The notes below the pieces were generated by a model. It made no database searches, was not told where the DNA came from, and worked only from the letters and a program-made list of their open reading frames with translations. Made by a program: the position numbers and the translations under genes. From a virus: 49,183 nucleotides of DNA. Shown piece after piece: positions 24,787-31,738 of this stretch (positions within the stretch are counted from its first letter, which is position 1; each line of letters opens with the position of its first letter). The stretch lies in IMG/VR virus record IMGVR_UViG_3300020473_002198, positions 1 through 49,183 of that record; one strand, given 5' to 3'.

Positions 24787-24959
24787 CAGTCGCCCTCGCA
24801 CTTGTGGAAATTCTGCGCCACCAATTCAGAGCCCGCTTCCCGAGAGGCTTCGATAAGCTCGATGACTCGATCCTCTCCGCCCGGCTCCATGCGCCTGTCT
24901 TCGTATTCGGCCACCGCCTTGGCCAGCCGGCGCCCCGCAGGGCTTGAGATGGTCATCAT
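24786..24959 (-). CDS. 57-aa hypothetical protein
   Basis: A short ORF filling the gap between the RuvC-like and DUF5664 genes, joined to both by start/stop overlaps (24956-24959 and 24784-24788). The product is charged and helical: AGRRLAKAVAEYEDRRMEPG then EDRVIELIEASREAGSELV, ending HKCEGD. Coupling on both sides supports it. Function unknown. Confidence 0.68.
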   Translation of the reverse strand: MMTISSPAGRRLAKAVAEYEDRRMEPGGEDRVIELIEASREAGSELVAQNFHKCEGD

Positions 24960-25393
24960 TGCTCAACCTCCCTCAGTGCCAGCTCAAGGCGGAACAACGC
25001 ACAGCAGGCGGCATGCGCCAGGTGGTGTTCGCCGGTCTCAGTGTCGTGATGCTCGCCACGGCTGATGGCCAGGTCATGGCGCAGCCCGGCTGCCTGATAG
25101 CGGCGCTGGGCGTCGTCAACGTGCTGCCAGTTGCCCGGGGCATACTTCTCTGCGCCCGCAGTAAGCACTCGGCCAATGGCCTCCAGGGCGAGCGGCATGT
25201 CCGCCACCAGTAGATCCAGCCGTGGCTTCTCGGTGTCGAACTTGAGGCCAGTGGCGACAGGCGTGTCGATGTGCTCGCCATTCCGCGCCGAAGTTTTTAT
25301 GGTGTGATGGTGCGCAGTGCAGCCGGCGGGATGCTTTGCTCCAGGCGAAGCCCCACACTCTGGGCAAAGGTAAGTTGTTCGCATTTCGCTCAT
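24956..25393 (-). CDS. DUF5664 (dATP/dGTP diphosphohydrolase N-terminal type) protein
   Basis: 145 aa. An N-terminal zinc-ribbon-like motif (CPECGASPGAKHPAGC) is followed by the DUF5664 core: KFDTEKPRLDLLVADMP, AEKYAPGNW, YQAAGLRHDLAISRGE and HHLAHAACCALFRLEL. Relatives are annotated as dATP/dGTP diphosphohydrolase domains; some related enzymes change nucleotide pools in phages with modified bases. No purZ-like or modified-base polymerase gene is present here, so a role in purine dNTP turnover is only a suggestion. The Cys motif fused at the N-terminus is less usual. Confidence 0.8.
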   Translation of the reverse strand: MSEMRTTYLCPECGASPGAKHPAGCTAHHHTIKTSARNGEHIDTPVATGLKFDTEKPRLDLLVADMPLALEAIGRVLTAGAEKYAPGNWQHVDDAQRRYQAAGLRHDLAISRGEHHDTETGEHHLAHAACCALFRLELALREVEQ

Positions 25394-25851
25394 GCAGACT
25401 CCCTCGCTTCGATGGTGACGAGCGCATGGGTCAGCGCCTCGCGTGTCTCAAGATCGCCGCCGAACTCAGCAAGTCCGGCGCGGATGGTCTGGCGCATCCA
25501 GCCCGGCTGCAGGGCGCGCAACTCGGCGCTGTCGTGGATGCGGCGGTGGCAGGTGTCGCCCGGTCCGTCGCAGACCGGCATCACCATGCTGTCGGGCGCC
25601 TTGAGGCCCATCCCGCTCATCCCCCACATGCCGATCAGGTGATGGGCGGCGTTGGCCGGGGCGCCGCACAGGCAGCAGGGCAAGGTGCGGACGAAGGCCA
25701 GGTACTCCGGGGAGCGCCAGCGGCAGTCGTTGGCCGCCTGGCGCCGCGGCGCGCTGCGCTTCTCCCGCTTGCGGTTCGTCGGCGCCTTGGTCTTGAGCTC
25801 GCTGCGATTCTGGATCGGGGCCTTGCGCTTGATCGGGCCTGATCGCTTCAT
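25390..25851 (-). CDS. Ref/DUF968-like HNH nuclease
   Basis: 153 aa. A very basic N-terminus (GPIKRKAPIQNRSELKTK, RKREKRSAPRRQ) leads to a Cys/His core: YLAFVRTLPCCLCGAP, NAAHHLIG, DSMVMPVC and CHRRIHDS. This matches Ref-type (recombination-enhancing function, P1) and DUF968 proteins, HNH-like nucleases found in nin regions that act on RecA filaments. Overlaps both neighbours by 4 bp. The basic N-terminus probably binds DNA. Confidence 0.82.
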   Translation of the reverse strand: MKRSGPIKRKAPIQNRSELKTKAPTNRKREKRSAPRRQAANDCRWRSPEYLAFVRTLPCCLCGAPANAAHHLIGMWGMSGMGLKAPDSMVMPVCDGPGDTCHRRIHDSAELRALQPGWMRQTIRAGLAEFGGDLETREALTHALVTIEARESA

Positions 25852-25988
25852 TCATCGTCCTCCCACGGGTCGCCGAACATTTCCTCGCAGGTCTGCTCGA
25901 AGATGCAGTCCTGGCACAGCGCCTCGCCGTCATCGCTGACCGCCACTGCCGGCTCGTCACACTTCTCGCATTCGCCCAGGTCGAACAT
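25848..25988 (-). CDS. 46-aa Zn-ribbon microprotein
   Basis: Two CxxC knuckles (CEKCDEP and CQDC) spaced about 15 residues apart, with an acidic C-terminus (EEMFGDPWEDDE). It is coupled by an ATGA overlap to the Ref-like gene. Possibly a small zinc protein binding nucleic acid or a host protein; no function known. Confidence 0.7.
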   Translation of the reverse strand: MFDLGECEKCDEPAVAVSDDGEALCQDCIFEQTCEEMFGDPWEDDE

Positions 25989-26236
25989 CACTCCGCCTCC
26001 CTGATCTGTTCGCCATCCATGCCCAGACGGGGCGTCAGCCCGCCGCCCGGGGCCTTGAGGTACTGGAGTCCGGTGCGGTGATCGGTCACGACCGCCACGC
26101 CGCTGCGACCATTGGGCGGGTCGCTGTCGTCCTTGGGCTTGCCGCCGGACAGCAGCGCCATCACCAAGACCACCACGAAGAACGCGGTGCCGAGCCCGAG
26201 GCCGAACTGGAGGCCTTCCAAGAACCACTTGCTCAT
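25988..26236 (-). CDS. Small membrane protein, DUF6440-like
   Basis: 82 aa. Residues about 9-31 (LQFGLGLGTAFFVVVLVMALL) form one membrane helix. The soluble C-terminal part has VVTDHRTGLQYLKAPGGG and LTPRLGMDGE, a pattern seen in DUF6440 proteins of phages and bacteria. Role unknown. Start and stop overlap neighbouring genes by ATGA junctions. Confidence 0.72.
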   Translation of the reverse strand: MSKWFLEGLQFGLGLGTAFFVVVLVMALLSGGKPKDDSDPPNGRSGVAVVTDHRTGLQYLKAPGGGLTPRLGMDGEQIREAE

Positions 26237-26373
26237 CCATCCACCTCCTTCGCTTCTGCCAGCGCATCGAACAGCGCGTCGGCGATCAGGGCCAGCTCAA
26301 CGATCTGCCAAACGACGAGCCCCATGCCGGCAGTGATGCCGGCAATGACGAGCCAGAATGGAATGCGCTTCAT
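26233..26373 (-). CDS. 46-aa membrane protein, copy A
   Basis: One hydrophobic segment (FWLVIAGITAGMGLVVWQIV) followed by ELALIADALFDALAEAKEVDG. The C-terminal 30 residues are closely similar to the 45-aa protein at 26573-26710, so the two are paralogues with one gene between them. No family is recognised. Confidence 0.72.
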   Translation of the reverse strand: MKRIPFWLVIAGITAGMGLVVWQIVELALIADALFDALAEAKEVDG

Positions 26374-26576
26374 GCTGCCACCTCCCCAAACAGGTCGAAT
26401 TGCTCTTCTCGAGCGGGGCGCTCGATCTCGCCATTCATCCAGCGACCCCAGGTCTTCGCATCGATCACCTGCCCCTCGTACACATGCCCTTTGCAGGCGT
26501 GGCAGTAGATGTGCTGCCGATCGCGCTGGCTGAAATCGCTGGTTTTGGTCGATTCGCACAGCTTGCATCCAGTCAT
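26370..26576 (-). CDS. 68-aa Zn-finger-like protein
   Basis: CKLCESTKTSDFSQRDRQ and YCHACKGHVYEG give two CxxC pairs; the C-terminal part has TWGRWMNGEIERPAREEQ. Overlaps both neighbours by ATGA. It sits between the two paralogous membrane microproteins. Nucleic-acid or protein binding is possible from the zinc motif alone. Confidence 0.72.
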   Translation of the reverse strand: MTGCKLCESTKTSDFSQRDRQHIYCHACKGHVYEGQVIDAKTWGRWMNGEIERPAREEQFDLFGEVAA

Positions 26577-26710
26577 GCCGCCCCCTTCGCTTCCGTCAGC
26601 GCATCGAAAAGCGCATCGGTAATCATCACCAACTCCACGGCCTGCCAAACAAAAAGACCCATGCCGGTGACAACTGCTGCCGCGCAGCACCAGAAAGCCA
26701 TATTGCTCAT
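26573..26710 (-). CDS. 45-aa membrane protein, copy B
   Basis: FWCCAAAVVTGMGLFVWQAV forms the membrane span and ELVMITDALFDALTEAKGAA the tail, nearly the same as copy A (GMGL-VWQ-VEL-I-DALFDAL-EAK shared). Two extra Cys in the membrane segment distinguish it. It is coupled to the NinB gene by an ATGA overlap. Confidence 0.7.
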   Translation of the reverse strand: MSNMAFWCCAAAVVTGMGLFVWQAVELVMITDALFDALTEAKGAA

Positions 26711-27171
26711 GCCGCCTCCTTGTAGCTCTCGTAGGCCGCCAGCGCGGGCTCACTCCACTGCACGCCCAGCTCCACACCGGTCGCGTACAGGAACTCCACG
26801 AACTGGCTGGCCTCGGCCTTGCGGAACTTCTTCGTGCTGGGCCGGACGTAAACCGGCTCCTGGCTAACCCAGTCCCAAACCTTCTCACCGGGGTGGGCTA
26901 GCGGCGTGCCGGCATCTTCCATCTCGCGGGCGAACTGGTTCACCAGCACAGCCTTGACGCCCTCGGCAGAGAACGCTCGGAAGCACTGGCGGTGGATGTC
27001 ACCGATCATGGCGTGGTAGCGCTCCTCTTGCCCCCGGCTCTTGCCCGGCCGCCGCAACACCACTTCAACGGCACCGTCTTGGAGCGCCTTGTTGACCATA
27101 TCCCACACCGCTTTCATCTTGATGCGCACGCCGCCAAGGCCGTCGATTCGATAGGTCAGCTCCTTGCTCAC
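26707..27171 (-). CDS. ninB: NinB recombination protein (lambda Orf family)
   Basis: 154 aa. RPGKSRGQEERYHAMIGDI, then NQFAREMEDAGTPLAH and FRKAEASQFVEFLYATG are typical of NinB/Orf, which binds SSB-coated DNA and can replace RecFOR in phage recombination. Located in the nin-like region as in lambda. It fits with the phage's own RecT, YqaJ and SSB. Confidence 0.9.
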   Translation of the reverse strand: MSKELTYRIDGLGGVRIKMKAVWDMVNKALQDGAVEVVLRRPGKSRGQEERYHAMIGDIHRQCFRAFSAEGVKAVLVNQFAREMEDAGTPLAHPGEKVWDWVSQEPVYVRPSTKKFRKAEASQFVEFLYATGVELGVQWSEPALAAYESYKEAA

Positions 27172-27455
27172 AACAGCACCCCCTGAGGCTCTGGCGCACC
27201 GGTGCCAATCTCAAGCAAGTGACGCGGATAGCCGCTGCTGCGGTCCGTTTCAGTGCTGACGACATGCCCCATCTCGATCAGCTCGTTGACTCGACCGCAC
27301 ACAGACTGCAAGGGCAGGTCGGTGAGCGTGGCGATGTCGTGGCGGGTGACAGGGGCCATGGCCTCGATGGTTTGCAGCACCAGGGCCTGCTGATAGCCCA
27401 GGGCGCCGCTGCTGATGTGGTCGGCGTAAGCCTCGCGTGATGTTGTGGCGATCAT
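27168..27455 (-). CDS. Winged-helix DNA-binding protein
   Basis: 95 aa. LQTIEAMAPVTRHDIATLTD, then LPLQSVCGRVNELIEMGHV and STETDRSSGYPRHLLEIG have the helix-turn-helix plus wing pattern of MarR-like and phage replication-linked wHTH proteins. The target is unknown. It overlaps NinB and the next gene by 4 bp. Confidence 0.75.
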   Translation of the reverse strand: MIATTSREAYADHISSGALGYQQALVLQTIEAMAPVTRHDIATLTDLPLQSVCGRVNELIEMGHVVSTETDRSSGYPRHLLEIGTGAPEPQGVLL

Positions 27456-27640
27456 GCGGCGTCCTCCCTGTCGTCTTCGCTGGGATGCACGGTCTCCAGC
27501 ACCTGGCGGCCGTAGCTGTCATGTTTGTGGGCAACGATCATGTCGACGCCCCGATTGATGACGCACTGCGGCCAGCCGGTCATATCGGCGAGGTACTGCG
27601 CCTCACTGATGGCGGCAGCCGGGTCGGTGAATCCGCTCAT
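27452..27640 (-). CDS. 62-aa hypothetical protein
   Basis: Start chosen at 27640, where ATGA couples it to the preceding gene; a start at 27664 is also open. The product contains FTDPAAAISEAQYLADMTGW and VINRGVDMIVAHKHDSYGRQ, and ends acidic. Not recognised. Confidence 0.65.
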   Translation of the reverse strand: MSGFTDPAAAISEAQYLADMTGWPQCVINRGVDMIVAHKHDSYGRQVLETVHPSEDDREDAA

Positions 27641-27834
27641 GCCGCCACTCCCCATGTCAGCCATTGACGAACCCGCGACACTGCACTCGGCCTAGCCAGC
27701 GCCTTGAGGTCGGTGATGGTGTAGACGTAGCGATGGCGGCCACGGCGGCACTCGGCCAGATCGTCGCCTACCTGCTTGTCGACGGTGATGCCGCGCTCGG
27801 CGAGGCGCTCAAGCTCTTGTGTGGTGAAGTTCAT
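27637..27834 (-). CDS. 65-aa hypothetical protein
   Basis: TTQELERLAERGITVDKQVG with RRGRHRYVYTITDLKALARP suggests a small helical basic protein. Overlaps both neighbours. Function unknown. Confidence 0.65.
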   Translation of the reverse strand: MNFTTQELERLAERGITVDKQVGDDLAECRRGRHRYVYTITDLKALARPSAVSRVRQWLTWGVAA

Positions 27835-28256
27835 GCGGCACTCCTCCTGCGCTGCTCCCAGCCCTTGGCTACGGCACGCGAGCGCCGCTCACCGATGCGC
27901 TTGACCCAGCCTGCATGTACGCCAGCCGGCAGGTGCAGGCGAATCACGTAGCGCACCCAGTCGGCACTGACCGGAACGCCGTGCTGGGCATGGATCGCGC
28001 GGGCAATCTCGGGGCCTGTGTAATCCAGCACCACGAGGTCATATACGTCGTCGTGCATGGCGCGGTCGTAGCAGTGGCGTCCGTACTGGTCGTGAGCCTT
28101 GAGGCCGAGCTGATAGGCCACGCTGCGCACGGCAGCCGGTGAGCGGGGCGTGCCGGGCTTCTCTCGGGCGATGCGGGGCGGCGTCCACCCCGGCAGCTCG
28201 TAGTGGTCGGCGAGGAAGTCCAGCTCTTCGCGGCTCCAGGCGATGGCTTTAGGCAT
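27831..28256 (-). CDS. Helical DNA-binding-like protein
   Basis: 141 aa. Two Myb/SANT- or HTH-like repeats seem present: WSREELDFLADHYELPGW with RSPAAVRSVAYQLGLKA, and DYTGPEIARAIHAQ with VSADWVRYVIRLHLPAG. The C-terminus is very basic (KRIGERRSRAVAKGWEQR). It lies between the helicase loader and nin genes. DNA binding is inferred. Confidence 0.68.
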   Translation of the reverse strand: MPKAIAWSREELDFLADHYELPGWTPPRIAREKPGTPRSPAAVRSVAYQLGLKAHDQYGRHCYDRAMHDDVYDLVVLDYTGPEIARAIHAQHGVPVSADWVRYVIRLHLPAGVHAGWVKRIGERRSRAVAKGWEQRRRSAA

Positions 28257-29052
28257 GGTTCACCCCCTGGCCGATTTCGCGGCGCGCTGACTCCCAATCG
28301 AAGACCATCAACTTCGAGCACTCACGAAGACGATCCACGACGCGCTCGCCCATCCACTGCCCGAGCTCGGCGGGCTGCACGTTGGAGACGACGATGGTCG
28401 GCATGCACTGCTCGTACCGCTCGTTCATGACGTCGAACAGGTAATTCAGCTCGGCATCGCTACCGAAGGACACGCCGATCTCATCCAGCACCAGGAGCGC
28501 GGGTTTCGTGAACGCCTCAATGGCCTGTGATTCGGATTCCTCGCTGCGCCCGTAGGTATCCTTGATGCGCCGGAACATGCGGGCCGCCGTGGTGTACAGG
28601 CCGGGCATCCGGTGCTGGCTGATAATCGCGTTCAGGGTGGCCACGGCAAGGTGTGTCTTGCCGGTACCGGGATTGCCCAGCAGCATCATCCCTTCGCCGG
28701 CCTCAAGGTGGCTCTGGAAGTCATCGGCGTATGCGCGGCACTTGGCCAGATACTTGCGCTGCTGATCGGAATCGGCGCGGTAGGTATCGAAGGTCTTGTT
28801 GGCAAAACGCGGTGGCAGGCAAGCGTAGCCGACCATTTTCTCCATCCGCCTTTGCGCTGCTTCTTGGCGTATGGCGGCAAACTCGGCATCCCTATCGCGC
28901 TCGACCTTTTCCGCTGAACACTTGGGGCACTTGGTCCAATCGTTTACGCCGCCAAGCGTGATGAAGGTCGATTCATAAGCGCCATGCGTTTCGCAGGCGT
29001 CCTGGCGCGTCTCGGCGTTAATCACGCTGTCCATCAGGCTGTTAGAACTCAT
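28249..29052 (-). CDS. dnaC-like: DnaC-like replicative helicase loader
   Basis: 267 aa from the ATG at 29052. An N-terminal zinc-type motif has Cys20/His23 and CPKC at 42-45. The AAA+ core shows Walker A GNPGTGKT (126-133), Walker B LLVLDEIG (186-193), and sensor-type VSNVQPAELGQWM with a final RLRECSKLMVFDWESAR. It is the phage counterpart of DnaC/lambda P, loading host DnaB at the origin bound by the O-like protein next to it. Start overlaps the O-like gene. Confidence 0.9.
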   Translation of the reverse strand: MSSNSLMDSVINAETRQDACETHGAYESTFITLGGVNDWTKCPKCSAEKVERDRDAEFAAIRQEAAQRRMEKMVGYACLPPRFANKTFDTYRADSDQQRKYLAKCRAYADDFQSHLEAGEGMMLLGNPGTGKTHLAVATLNAIISQHRMPGLYTTAARMFRRIKDTYGRSEESESQAIEAFTKPALLVLDEIGVSFGSDAELNYLFDVMNERYEQCMPTIVVSNVQPAELGQWMGERVVDRLRECSKLMVFDWESARREIGQGVNHA

Positions 29053-29953
29053 AGGTGCCGTCTCCCTTGGCAACGAGGCTGGAGGTGTCGGGTGCTTCGA
29101 GGCCTGAATGGCGGCCAGGGGTTTGGCGAGAGGGCCGGCGCTGCTGATGCTCTGCCTTGACCTGCTTGGTTAACTGATCCCACTTGGCGCGCAGTTTGGC
29201 GGGGGAGAGGATTACCCCAGACCAAAACTGATGTTTGGCAGTCCAGGCGATCAGGTAGCGGATCTGCTCGACGGTGCGGCCATCCCGTTCGCGCATAAGG
29301 CGGAACTCGTTGGCCCAGGTGGTGGGGTTGTGCTTCACCGGGGCGTCGAGGTCGGCACTCACTGCGGCGACCATCTCTGTGACCAGCTCGTGGTCAACTT
29401 CCTCGCCCCACTTGCGACGCTTCGGCTTGCACGACGTATCGTTAGAACCTTTAGGTTCTAATCTGTCTGTAGTGTCTGTATTTGTGTCCCCATCTTGGGG
29501 ACGTTTTTCGTCCCCATCTTGGGGTCGATGACCCCAACTTGGCGCAGGCTGCTGTTTTGGGGACACCCGGGATTTCTGAGTCGAGAAATCCCACTCGTCG
29601 GTGTGCGTGTTGATGCCGATCGGGGCTTGTGAGCCCCCGTCACGACGAAGCACTTTCTTGGCGAGCAGGCTGTTCACGGCTTCACTGCAACGCTTGGGCG
29701 TCAGGCCGGTCATCTTGGCCAGGACGCTTTGTGAGAGGCGCGCAGAGGAGCGATCCCACCCGAAGGTGGCCCGCTCTACTGCTCGAACGATGCGGGCCTC
29801 TCTGCTCGTCAGAGGGGCCTTGCACAGCGCCTCCACGAGAGCGTTGGCAGTGCGGACGTATCCGTCTTCCAACTGTGCCCCCTTGGCCTCGGGCTCAGGG
29901 GCTTCCCGAGCCTGAAAGCGCTCATGATCTGAGATGCGAGCGAGATTGCTCAT
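29042..29953 (-). CDS. O-like: O-like replication initiator
   Basis: 303 aa from the ATG at 29953 (coupled to the upstream gene by ATGA). The N-terminal domain (about 25-130) has the Phage_rep_O pattern: YVRTANALVEALCKAPLTSR, ERATFGWDRSSARLSQSVLA, KRCSEAVNSLLAKKVLRRDGG. A Ser/Gln/Lys-rich linker (about 145-190) is encoded by the iteron-like repeats. The C-terminal domain (about 195-303), with WANEFRLMRERDGRTVEQIR, probably contacts the helicase loader. This is the lambda O layout, with the origin inside the gene. Confidence 0.87.
   Translation of the reverse strand: MSNLARISDHERFQAREAPEPEAKGAQLEDGYVRTANALVEALCKAPLTSREARIVRAVERATFGWDRSSARLSQSVLAKMTGLTPKRCSEAVNSLLAKKVLRRDGGSQAPIGINTHTDEWDFSTQKSRVSPKQQPAPSWGHRPQDGDEKRPQDGDTNTDTTDRLEPKGSNDTSCKPKRRKWGEEVDHELVTEMVAAVSADLDAPVKHNPTTWANEFRLMRERDGRTVEQIRYLIAWTAKHQFWSGVILSPAKLRAKWDQLTKQVKAEHQQRRPSRQTPGRHSGLEAPDTSSLVAKGDGTYEF
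29442..29542. other. Putative phage replication origin (iteron-like repeats)
   Basis: Inside the linker of the O-like gene lie repeated palindromic units: TCCCCATCTTGGGGA (29487-29501), TCCCCATCTTGGGG (29511-29524) and a related ACCCCAACTTGG (29531-29542). The first two are 24 bp apart and the third about 20 bp further. Upstream is an inverted repeat TTAGAACC-TTTA-GGTTCTAA (29442-29461), and the flanking stretch is relatively AT-rich. Lambda has its O-binding iterons in the same place. Confidence 0.65.
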
Positions 29954-30726
29954 GCCGCCACCTCCAGCCCGATGATGCCGAGCAGGCCGGAGAAGCGGTC
30001 GCGGTAGTAGTGCGGCTGCGTCTCGCGCGGGGATTGCGGGCTCACGACATTCTTGCCGTAGTCCAGCCCGGCCTCGGTGAGGCACCAGAAGCCCTTGGTG
30101 TTGCCGACGCGATCCTTGCGCTTACGGCGCTCAAGGATGCCGGCTTCGTGGAGCATCTGGTTCACGGCTGCCGCTGAATGGCTCAGGCCGTAATCGCGCA
30201 GCAGTTGGGTCAGGCTGGCGGTATCCATGGCGCCAATGTGGCCCGGGGCGCTGTCCTCGGTGTAGTCGGGCAGGAACGAGGTGTCGGCGCCCACGGCCTG
30301 CCCAGCCTTGCGGAGCATGACGACCTTGCCGGAGTCGGAGGCGCGCAGCAGGTTGGCGGCGCACTCAACCAGGGCCATGGTGGCCGGGACGTTGGCGGCC
30401 TCGACGCCGGGCGCCTGATACTGGCCGGTCTTGCGGATCGACGGCAGCACTTCCTCGAAAACCCATGCTTCGAAGCGCTCAGCACTCGGAAGGGCGCTCT
30501 TCACGATCAGGCGGTATACGTCCGACTCGCGAATCACCGAGTAGTAACCACCACCCTGTTTCGGGGTAGTGGTTGCGCGCTTGCAGTGACGGCTTACGGC
30601 GTTCTCGGGCTTGGCATAACCCAGTGCCCGGGCCACGTCGCTGGCCACAAACATCGGCTCGCCGTCGTCGGCCTGGATAACGCGGACCTGTTGGCTATCG
30701 AAGTTGAACGGTTGGATTGATTGCAT
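29950..30726 (-). CDS. BRO-family antirepressor
   Basis: 258 aa from the ATG at 30726 (GAGGTAAG upstream). The Bro-N domain covers about residues 1-110: MFVASDVARALGYAKPENAV, HCKRATTTPKQGGGY, LIVKSALPSAERFEAWVFEE, VLPSIRKTGQY. The C-terminal part (GAMDTASLTQLLRDYGLSHS, EAGILERRKRKDRVG) looks like a second phage antirepressor or DNA-binding domain. It lies between the CII-position gene and the O-like gene, so it is expressed from the Cro promoter. It is the second antirepressor-type protein of this phage. Confidence 0.82.
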   Translation of the reverse strand: MQSIQPFNFDSQQVRVIQADDGEPMFVASDVARALGYAKPENAVSRHCKRATTTPKQGGGYYSVIRESDVYRLIVKSALPSAERFEAWVFEEVLPSIRKTGQYQAPGVEAANVPATMALVECAANLLRASDSGKVVMLRKAGQAVGADTSFLPDYTEDSAPGHIGAMDTASLTQLLRDYGLSHSAAAVNQMLHEAGILERRKRKDRVGNTKGFWCLTEAGLDYGKNVVSPQSPRETQPHYYRDRFSGLLGIIGLEVAA

Positions 30727-30756
30727 TACGCTTACCTCATCACTGAGTTGATACAT

Positions 30757-30793
30757 GAAGCCCCGGATTTGGTTGGTAGCCGCCCGGGGCTTC
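30757..30793 (-). terminator. Strong hairpin between CII-position and BRO genes
   Basis: Perfect 10-bp inverted repeat GAAGCCCCGG / CCGGGGCTTC with a 17-nt loop, but no long T run on the minus strand. It may act as an attenuator or tR1-like site between the immunity and replication genes. Confidence 0.5.
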
Positions 30794-30799
30794 CTCGTT

Positions 30800-31405
30800 T
30801 CAGTCGCCCACAACCTGGAGCGACGGCTTCATCACGCGCTGCTTGATCAGCTCTCGCGTCCCCATCAACGCCGCGATGGCGTTGTCGATGTCCTTGAGCG
30901 CTTCCGGCGCCGCCTCGGCGTCGTCTTCGTCCAGCACGCCGTCTTCCAGCAAGCCGGTATATGAGCCCATCATTTCGCCCGTCTCGCGGCTGACAGCGCC
31001 CAGGGCGGCGAAGGCGCAGGCCGGGGTCTCACCCTGGCGAGGGCGGCGAACGCCCAGGAATCCATGGCGACGGGCCAGCTCGACGCGATTCTCGGTGTCG
31101 CCCAACTCCTCAAGCGCTGCCATCCACGGCTCTTCCAGCCAGGCTGGAAATTCCACCGCACCGCCGGCCCAACGCTGAACGCGCTTGTTCCAGCTCATGA
31201 CCGCGTGGTCGTACTCCTCGCTGACCTCGGTGAATGAGGCCAGGCAGGGCATGTCTTCGGTCTTGGCCGGGCATAAGGCGTGCGCCAGAGAATTCAGCGT
31301 GCGGGCGAATCGCTCGACTGATACGCCGCGCTGCTCCTTGAGCTGGCCGAGTGCGTCGCGGAGGAGGGCGTCTCGGCTGGGGTGTCTGGTGCTGGACGTG
31401 GGCAT
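30800..31405 (-). CDS. CII-position regulatory protein candidate
   Basis: 201 aa, second gene after Cro. It contains DALGQLKEQRGVSVERFARTL and a core FTEVSEEYDHAVMSWNKRVQ, RWAGGAVEFPAWLEEPWMAAL resembling YdaT-type proteins that pair with YdaS/Cro-like repressors, plus an acidic helical C-terminus. It is in the position of lambda cII. I recognise no clear DNA-binding motif, and the YdaT-like reading is tentative. Confidence 0.6.
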   Translation of the reverse strand: MPTSSTRHPSRDALLRDALGQLKEQRGVSVERFARTLNSLAHALCPAKTEDMPCLASFTEVSEEYDHAVMSWNKRVQRWAGGAVEFPAWLEEPWMAALEELGDTENRVELARRHGFLGVRRPRQGETPACAFAALGAVSRETGEMMGSYTGLLEDGVLDEDDAEAAPEALKDIDNAIAALMGTRELIKQRVMKPSLQVVGD

Positions 31406-31437
31406 ATGGATCGCCTGTCTCTAATCTGTGGGTGTGG

Positions 31438-31647
31438 TCAGGCGGCAACGCCGGCCAGGCCGGGGCAGAGGTCAACCGCCAGGATTTTTCCTTCGGTAGC
31501 CTTCTCGGCTTTCATGGCGTGCAGCGCGGACATGCCGTGCTTCCCGCTGACCCAGCCAGAAACGCTTGCCTGGCTGACGCCCAGCGCCTCTGCCGTGCGC
31601 TCTTGGGTGCCGAAGTGCTTGATGAGTCGGGAAATAGGAGTTTCCAT
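31438..31647 (-). CDS. cro: Cro/YdaS-like repressor
   Basis: 69 aa. METPISRLIKHFGTQERTAE, then ALGVSQASVSGWVSGKHGMS is a classical HTH of the Cro/YdaS type. It is the first gene leftwards from the operator region and divergent from CI. A good promoter (TTGCAA-17-TAAAGT) precedes it. It should repress CI synthesis and later early transcription by binding the AGG-N4-CCT operators. Confidence 0.88.
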   Translation of the reverse strand: METPISRLIKHFGTQERTAEALGVSQASVSGWVSGKHGMSALHAMKAEKATEGKILAVDLCPGLAGVAA

Positions 31648-31665
31648 GCTGCTCGCCTTGGAAAA

Positions 31666-31726
31666 AAGGAATACCTATACTTTAGAGACAGGAAGTCCTT
31701 TTTGCAACGCTATAGGTGCGCCTATA
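31666..31726. promoter_or_regulatory. OR-type operator region with cro promoter
   Basis: Three sites match AGG-N4-CCT: AGGAATACCT (31667-31676), AGGAAGTCCT (31690-31699) and, within the perfect palindrome ATAGG-TGCG-CCTAT, AGGTGCGCCT (31713-31722). Their centres are 23 and 24 bp apart, like lambda OR1-3. On the minus strand the cro promoter is TTGCAA (31707-31702), 17 bp, TAAAGT (31684-31679), with one operator inside it and two flanking. I see no equally good plus-strand promoter for CI. Confidence 0.8.
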
Positions 31727-31738
31727 TCTTTCGGTGTC

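Noticed and set aside
24956-25393. Z-genome (2-aminoadenine) biosynthesis module
   Set aside because: Only a DUF5664 protein is present. There is no PurZ, DatZ or DNA polymerase in the window, so a base-replacement system is not supported.
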